From: an uncultured Porphyromonadaceae bacterium
GTDB taxonomy: Bacteria; Bacteroidota; Bacteroidia; Bacteroidales; Muribaculaceae
Direction of reading: 5' to 3'
Assembly: GCA_900555715.1 (NCBI GenBank)
Contig: USMC01000055.1
Coordinates: forward strand, 1 to 18,026
DNA length: 18,026 bases
In this document: positions 13,654-18,026 of the stretch, piece by piece
Layout of the letters: each line of letters opens with the position of its first letter
How positions within the stretch are numbered: the first letter of the stretch is position 1
The notes under the pieces: model-generated
What the model saw: the letters and a program-made list of their open reading frames with translations, nothing else
The model's database searches: none
Told to the model about the DNA's origin: nothing
Translations under genes and position numbers: made by a program

Positions 13654-15791
13654 TCAGCAGTTTGTGGTTCTATGCCGAGGTTTTCGAAAATGAAGGAATA
13701 AATATCGGCATATTCATCGACAACTTTAGAGATGGGCTTTCCAGCACCGTGCCCAGCCTTGCTGTCGATACGTATGAGCTTGGGAGCATCGCCGGTGTCG
13801 GCAGCCTGAAGGGCTGCGGCATATTTGAAGCTGTGGGCAGGCACAACACGGTCGTCGTGGTCGGCAGTGGTGACAAGGATGGCAGGATAGGGGGTGCCGT
13901 CGTTGCTGATGTTATGAGCAGGCGAATAGCCGAGCAGATACTCCGCCATCTCGCGGCTGTCGTCGGCAGTTCCGTAGTCCGGAGCCCAGTTCCAGCCGAT
14001 TGTGAAGAGGTGATAGCGCATCATGTCCATCACGCCCACGCGCGGTATGGCTACTTTGAAGAGGTCGGGACGCATATTCACGGTAGCCCCGACGAGCAGA
14101 CCGCCGTTGCTGCCGCCTTCAATGGTGAGCAGTTCCGGTTTTGTCCAGCCGTTTTCAATCATATATTCAGCAGCTGCGATGAAGTCATTGAACACGTTGA
14201 GCTTCTGCATCTTTGTTCCGGCAAGATGCCATTCTTCACCATACTCGGCACCGCCGCGGAGGTTTGCCTGAGCATAGATGCCGCCGTTTTCGAGCCACAG
14301 CAGTCTGTTGGGGTTGAACGAGGGATTAAGGGTGATGTTGAAACCTCCGTAGCCGTAGAGATATACGGGATTGCTGCCGTCGGGCTTCACGTCTTTGCGG
14401 TGTACGATGAACATAGGTACTTTTGTACCGTCAGATGAACTGTAGAACACCTGTTCCGTAACATAGTCGTCGGGGTCGAAGCCTGCGATTTCTGTCGATT
14501 TATAGAGCTTGCTTTCGCCGGTTGCGATGTCATAGCTGTATATGTCGGAAGGATTGACGAATGATGAGAAGGAATAGAATACTTCGCCGTTCTTTCTGCT
14601 TGTCGAGAACGATGTCATTCCGTAAGTGGGGAATTCGATTTCACGAACCATCTTGCCGTCTTTTGTCAGAAGATATGCGTGATTTGAGGCATCACGGTCG
14701 TAAACAGCGATGAGATGGTCGGGACCTGCAAAGGACACTGATTTCAGAACTCCGCCATCGGGGTCTTCCGGAATGATTTCGCGCCAGTTTTCCTTGGCTG
14801 GATTCGCTGCGCTGACGGCGATGAACCTGTTGCGTGGCGCTCCTTCGGATGTGAGGATATAAGCTGTACCGTCTACAATATCGGCAATCTCGTTTATATA
14901 GTCCTGTGTCGGCTCCATCGTTTTCCAGTCGCTGCTGTTTTTCCGCAGGTCTGCAAAAACAACGGATTCGCCGATACCTTCTCCACCTCCGAGTATGGCG
15001 ATGGCACTGCCGTCTTCGGCGACTGCGGCGCTATGGAACCGTAACGGATGGGCGGCGTCTTCGTACGCCACTTTGTCCTGCGACTGCGGAGTTCCAAGCT
15101 TGTGGTAATACACTTTGTGTCCCTCGTTAGCATTCGAGAATTCCTTGCCGGCTTCCGGTGCTGAATAGGCACTGTAATAAAAGCCGTCGCCGCTCCACTG
15201 AGCGTCGGTGAATTTTGCCCATTCGATGTGGTCGTCGAGCAGTTTCCCTGTGCGGGTGTCCATCACATAGATTTCGGTCCAGTCGCTGCCTGAACGCGAC
15301 ACCGTATATGCGGTATATTTACCGTCCGGGCTCTGGAAAACGCCGGTCAGCGCCACCGTCCCGTCATCGCTCAGTGCGTTAGGATCGAGGAATACTTCAG
15401 GTGTGGCATCAAGCGAGGACATGCGGTAGAGAACGCTCTGGTTGTGCTTGCCGTCGTTGGCGAAATAGTAGTACATTCCGTCGTTGCCTTTCCATGGCAG
15501 CCCGTTGCGTTCATACCGGTTGAGTTCGTCGAGACGGGCATGCAGCTTGCCTCGGAAAGGTATCTTGTCGAGATACGAGCGGGTCAGTTCATTTTCAGCC
15601 TTCACCCACGCAAGAGTGGCTTCCGCGGTGTCGTTTTCGAGAGGGCGGTAAGGATCGGAAACAGTAAGATCGAACACGGTGTAGGTCGTGCCGTCCTGTG
15701 GTGCCTGAGGATACTCAAGCTTATTCTGGCGGTTGCCGCATCCTGTTGCGGCGAAAATTGTCGCCATAGCTATAAAAGGATAAATGCGCAT
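13650..15791 (-). CDS. Prolyl oligopeptidase (family S9A), lipoprotein
   Basis: This serine peptidase cuts short peptides after proline. The 713-residue protein has a lipoprotein-type signal (ATGC, C18) and so should be envelope-anchored. Residues about 27-75 match the S9 N-terminal opening (DPYRPLENDTAEATLAWVKAENELT), followed by the seven-bladed propeller (to about 440). The catalytic alpha/beta-hydrolase domain has the family blocks YGYGGFNITLNPSFNP (479-494), NLRGGAEYGEEWHLAG (510-525), EGGSNGGLL with S561, DHDDRVVPAHS with D646/D647 and KAGHGAGKP with H681. All triad residues are present, so it should be active. It starts nine bases after the MscS stop and overlaps the next lipoprotein gene by four bases. 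Residues after the lipid cysteine (GNRQNK) are not acidic, favouring a periplasm-facing anchor. Confidence 0.95.
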   Translation of the reverse strand: MRIYPFIAMATIFAATGCGNRQNKLEYPQAPQDGTTYTVFDLTVSDPYRPLENDTAEATLAWVKAENELTRSYLDKIPFRGKLHARLDELNRYERNGLPWKGNDGMYYYFANDGKHNQSVLYRMSSLDATPEVFLDPNALSDDGTVALTGVFQSPDGKYTAYTVSRSGSDWTEIYVMDTRTGKLLDDHIEWAKFTDAQWSGDGFYYSAYSAPEAGKEFSNANEGHKVYYHKLGTPQSQDKVAYEDAAHPLRFHSAAVAEDGSAIAILGGGEGIGESVVFADLRKNSSDWKTMEPTQDYINEIADIVDGTAYILTSEGAPRNRFIAVSAANPAKENWREIIPEDPDGGVLKSVSFAGPDHLIAVYDRDASNHAYLLTKDGKMVREIEFPTYGMTSFSTSRKNGEVFYSFSSFVNPSDIYSYDIATGESKLYKSTEIAGFDPDDYVTEQVFYSSSDGTKVPMFIVHRKDVKPDGSNPVYLYGYGGFNITLNPSFNPNRLLWLENGGIYAQANLRGGAEYGEEWHLAGTKMQKLNVFNDFIAAAEYMIENGWTKPELLTIEGGSNGGLLVGATVNMRPDLFKVAIPRVGVMDMMRYHLFTIGWNWAPDYGTADDSREMAEYLLGYSPAHNISNDGTPYPAILVTTADHDDRVVPAHSFKYAAALQAADTGDAPKLIRIDSKAGHGAGKPISKVVDEYADIYSFIFENLGIEPQTAE

Positions 15792-15800
15792 AATATGATG

Positions 15801-16700
15801 TTATGATTGTACGTGTACATCGAGTTGCGGGAACGGGAAGTTTATGCCTTTTTTAGGCAGCTCGTTGTACATCTTTTCATTCATGTCAAAAAATATAGTC
15901 CAGTAGTCGGCGGAACGGCACCATGCACGAACTGTGAGATTCACGCTGCTGTCGGCAAGTGCGGAAAGACGCACTTCCGGACGTCTGGATTCGTCATCGC
16001 ATATCACAAGCGGATTAGCCTTCAGAAGATTAAGAATCTCTGTTCTGGCGGTCTCGACATTGTCGCCATACGAGATGCTTACAGTCCAGTCGACACGTCG
16101 GAATTCCTCACGGGAGTAGTTGTTTACCGAGCCGGTGGACAGTCCGCCGTTAGGTATTATGATGCTTTTGTTATCAGGTGTTGTGATGATAGTGTTGAAG
16201 AGAAGAATCTGCCTTACGGTTCCGGCATATCCTGCAACTTCGATATAGTCGCCTACTTTGTAGGGTTTCAGCAGTAGGATGAGCACGCCACCGGCGAAGT
16301 TCTGCAGCGTTCCGCTGAGAGCCATACCGATAGCGACACCGGCAGAGGCGAAGAGTGCGAGGAACGACGATGTTTCTATGCCGAGAATTCCGATTATGGT
16401 AACAATCAGAATGAAGTAGAGCAGCACTTCCACCATGCTAAGAACGAAGGTCTGAAGTGATGCGTCGACGTTGCGCCGGGCAAAGATGCTTGCTACTATC
16501 TTGTGAATCTTGCGGATGATGAAACGTCCGACATAGAAAACAAGTATTGCTATGGCAAGGTTGATGGAAAACTTGACAAGTGCTGTCGCAATGTTGGAAA
16601 GCAGTTCGTCGACAGGGAGTGTCTTGAGCATGGAGAGTTCTTCTTTAACAGTCGGGATGCTGTCGGACAACGCGGTCGGTAAAGGTGTCTGAAGTAACAT
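15801..16700 (-). CDS. MscS-type small mechanosensitive ion channel
   Basis: The 299-residue protein has the standard MscS architecture. TM1 lies at about 43-62, TM2 at about 86-107, and the pore helix TM3 at about 113-144 with the glycine/alanine packing pattern FASAGVAIGMALSGTLQNFAGG. It is followed directly by LLLKPYKVGDYIEVAGYAGTV, the start of the beta domain. The C-terminal alpha/beta vestibule has SIIIPNGGLSTGSVNNYSRE and ends at GINFPFPQLDVHVQ, the usual family close. Such channels release solutes on hypo-osmotic shock. The ATG shares one base with the TAA of the clostripain-type gene (TAATG), so the two are coupled; the prolyl oligopeptidase follows after nine bases. Confidence 0.95.
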   Translation of the reverse strand: MLLQTPLPTALSDSIPTVKEELSMLKTLPVDELLSNIATALVKFSINLAIAILVFYVGRFIIRKIHKIVASIFARRNVDASLQTFVLSMVEVLLYFILIVTIIGILGIETSSFLALFASAGVAIGMALSGTLQNFAGGVLILLLKPYKVGDYIEVAGYAGTVRQILLFNTIITTPDNKSIIIPNGGLSTGSVNNYSREEFRRVDWTVSISYGDNVETARTEILNLLKANPLVICDDESRRPEVRLSALADSSVNLTVRAWCRSADYWTIFFDMNEKMYNELPKKGINFPFPQLDVHVQS

Positions 16701-17905
16701 TATTTAGAAGCTGTTTTAAATGTCAGTTTGCTGACAATGTCGTTATACCAGTCAAGGGTATTGTAGTTATTGTTGCTTATATAAGATTCGTCTCTTAGGA
16801 TATATGTAGACAATCCGCTGTGATACTTGAGCTCTACGGCGTCCCATAGTCGTGGAGTTGAAGCTTTGTAGATCACGGTTTCGTCAAGGGCTTTCCGGAA
16901 ATCGTCCAGCAGCCCCGCTGCGCCGGTGAAACGCTCGCTGCCGTCATCACTGACGCAGAGCGCTTCTACATATTGTGCGAAGTCGAAGTAGGAGCAGTTG
17001 GAAACATGCTGGTCCATAAAGCGCTGAGGTGTGAAGCTTTCCGGAAGCGTTCCGTCGGCACGGCTGAAAATAGCTTCCGTCGCTTTTGCGAGCTTATCTA
17101 AATTCTTTGTTCTGACGACGCTCATGGTGCAGGTCCTGTCCATGCCGCTCTGAGAGTCGTATAGGTCGAATGTAGATTTCGCTGCCTCTGTCAGATTTGG
17201 TTTGTCGGCAAAGAAATACTGAATGTTCCTGTCATACGGCATGCCGTATACAAGTAGTTCGGTGCAGCTGCCGGCTATTTCCGGAGCTACATTGCGGAGC
17301 TGGTACAGAGTCTCTACCGAAGCCATATAGCAGCAGTCAAAATATAGAAAACTCAGTTCCGGTCCTTTTTCGAGGACGTTGGCGAGTGTCGATATGTTCA
17401 TCTTTCTGCCGCTTTCCGCACCGAACGACAGTGGGTGTGCATTATCCATTTCATCAGCGATGCCGTCCTGCAGCCATCCCGTACCGTGGCTCCACAATAC
17501 AAGACCGAATTCCTTTGTGGTGGAAACGAGGTTTTGTGCGTCGGCGAAGACCTCAAGCATCCGTTTAGATTCAATGGAATAAGCATTTGTAGGATAAACT
17601 TTAAGCGTATCTATGCCGTCGGGTGTAATATTCAGCAGCACGGGATCGCGTTTGTATCCGGCATTATAGACCAGCAGATTCGAGCCTTCCGGAATGTCGC
17701 CTGCTTCGGCGCCTTTGCGCATTTCGGCAATGTCGAGTCTGTCGTATCCTGCCGCGCCGAGATTGTTGTTTGCAACCTGATAGACAAGAACAGTGCGAAG
17801 ACCCGTCAACTGAGGTTCCGGCTCATCACCGCCGTGGTCGCTCTTGCAGCCTGCGAATGCAAATGACAAAGCAATATATAAATAAGATAGATATTTGGCT
17901 TTCAT
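16700..17905 (-). CDS. Clostripain-family (C11) cysteine peptidase, lipoprotein
   Basis: The 401-residue protein has a lipoprotein signal peptide (LSFAFAGC, C20). Acidic residues soon after the cysteine (KSDHGGDEPEPQ) resemble, loosely, signals for surface display in Bacteroidota. The C11 domain starts LRTVLVYQVANNNL (36-49) and has the caspase-like dyad: H140 in LVLWSHGTGW and a cysteine in LYFDCCYMASVE (187-198). Aligning with the usual FDaClMasvE pattern makes C192 the nucleophile; C191 is an extra cysteine next to it. Family members usually cut after Arg or Lys. The gene is first in the minus-strand run. Its ATG is only six bases after the -7 element, and the signal peptide shows that M1 is the true start. 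Confidence 0.9.
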   Translation of the reverse strand: MKAKYLSYLYIALSFAFAGCKSDHGGDEPEPQLTGLRTVLVYQVANNNLGAAGYDRLDIAEMRKGAEAGDIPEGSNLLVYNAGYKRDPVLLNITPDGIDTLKVYPTNAYSIESKRMLEVFADAQNLVSTTKEFGLVLWSHGTGWLQDGIADEMDNAHPLSFGAESGRKMNISTLANVLEKGPELSFLYFDCCYMASVETLYQLRNVAPEIAGSCTELLVYGMPYDRNIQYFFADKPNLTEAAKSTFDLYDSQSGMDRTCTMSVVRTKNLDKLAKATEAIFSRADGTLPESFTPQRFMDQHVSNCSYFDFAQYVEALCVSDDGSERFTGAAGLLDDFRKALDETVIYKASTPRLWDAVELKYHSGLSTYILRDESYISNNNYNTLDWYNDIVSKLTFKTASK

Positions 17906-17911
17906 AATTTA

Positions 17912-17942
17912 CAAAATTACGCAAAATCTCCTTTTCTGCCAA
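17912..17942 (-). promoter_or_regulatory. Promoter of the clostripain-MscS-oligopeptidase run
   Basis: On the minus strand TTG (17942-17940) and TAATTTTG (17919-17912) are 20 bases apart, a good Bacteroidota -33/-7 pair. The -7 element ends six bases before the ATG, so the mRNA leader is predicted to be very short or absent. The remaining bases to 18026 hold no gene or feature I can support. Confidence 0.65.
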
Positions 17943-18026
17943 CATCTTTGTAATCTTTAACAGCGCAGCCGCACGGCTCTTTCATTTAAGATTGCGTTGC
18001 CTTCTCAAGGATTGTGTTATTAGATA

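Noticed and set aside
13662..14438. Plus-strand open frame (258 codons) opposite the prolyl oligopeptidase C-terminus
   Set aside because: The minus-strand frame carries the full S9 catalytic triad; the antisense frame has no family features or promoter.
17943..18026. Possible RNA gene or terminator at the right edge (AGCC/GGCT mini-hairpin near 17980)
   Set aside because: The stem is only four or five pairs with a tiny loop, there is no T tract, and no tRNA or known RNA pattern is visible.
1..18026. CRISPR array, IS element, prophage or integrative element
   Set aside because: No spaced direct-repeat array, transposase, integrase or terminal repeats were seen, and gene content is chromosomal throughout.

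Overview
The window looks like chromosomal DNA of a gut-type Bacteroidales bacterium, with Muribaculaceae as my best guess from protein flavour and moderate GC content. Three things point there. The start-proximal promoter elements match the Bacteroidota -7 consensus TAnnTTTG, with TTG or TTTG about 20 bases upstream, and no strong Shine-Dalgarno sites are seen. Several lipoproteins have Bacteroidales-style lipoboxes. The family mix also fits: a CCDC81-like HU/SPOR fusion, a DUF389 protein with a long tail, an AarC/ScpC-type CoA-transferase, a lipoprotein clostripain and a DUF2156 protein. I see no phage, IS element, CRISPR array, rRNA or tRNA. The window is densely coded; the longest gene-free stretch is 247 bases (6962-7208).

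Layout. (1) 1-5525, minus strand, read right to left: a small membrane-anchored Lys/Ala/Pro-rich protein, a succinyl-CoA:acetate CoA-transferase closed by a strong terminator, a DUF389 membrane protein, then an HU-like/TM/SPOR protein with its own promoter, a nitroreductase and a partial Rossmann/DUF2520 protein. (2) 5553-5573: a perfectly palindromic divergent promoter serving the small protein to the left and miaB to the right. (3) 5606-10869, plus strand: miaB, a hairpin-rich gap, then a tight unit of polyprenyl diphosphate synthase, tatD, purT and trmD. (4) 10870-17905, minus strand: a run that begins at a near-leaderless promoter at 17912-17942. It encodes a clostripain-type lipoprotein protease, an MscS channel, a prolyl oligopeptidase lipoprotein and a BamE-like lipoprotein, all coupled or nearly coupled. 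A UlaG-like metallo-hydrolase with a terminator and a DUF2156 acyltransferase-like gene follow. trmD and the DUF2156 gene meet tail to tail with no base between them.

How the genes work together. Most of the window is housekeeping: tRNA modification (miaB, trmD), purine synthesis (purT), isoprenoid chain synthesis and acetate/succinate CoA metabolism. The less ordinary parts are the envelope genes. The four-gene run 17905-12691 suggests co-production of two envelope peptidases, a mechanosensitive channel and a small lipoprotein. The HU/SPOR protein is built to link a cytoplasmic HU-like domain with septal peptidoglycan across the inner membrane. The most striking non-coding signal is a perfect 19-bp inverted repeat (12606-12667) whose downstream arm contains the start codon and first codons of the metallo-hydrolase gene, so the folded mRNA would hide the translation start.
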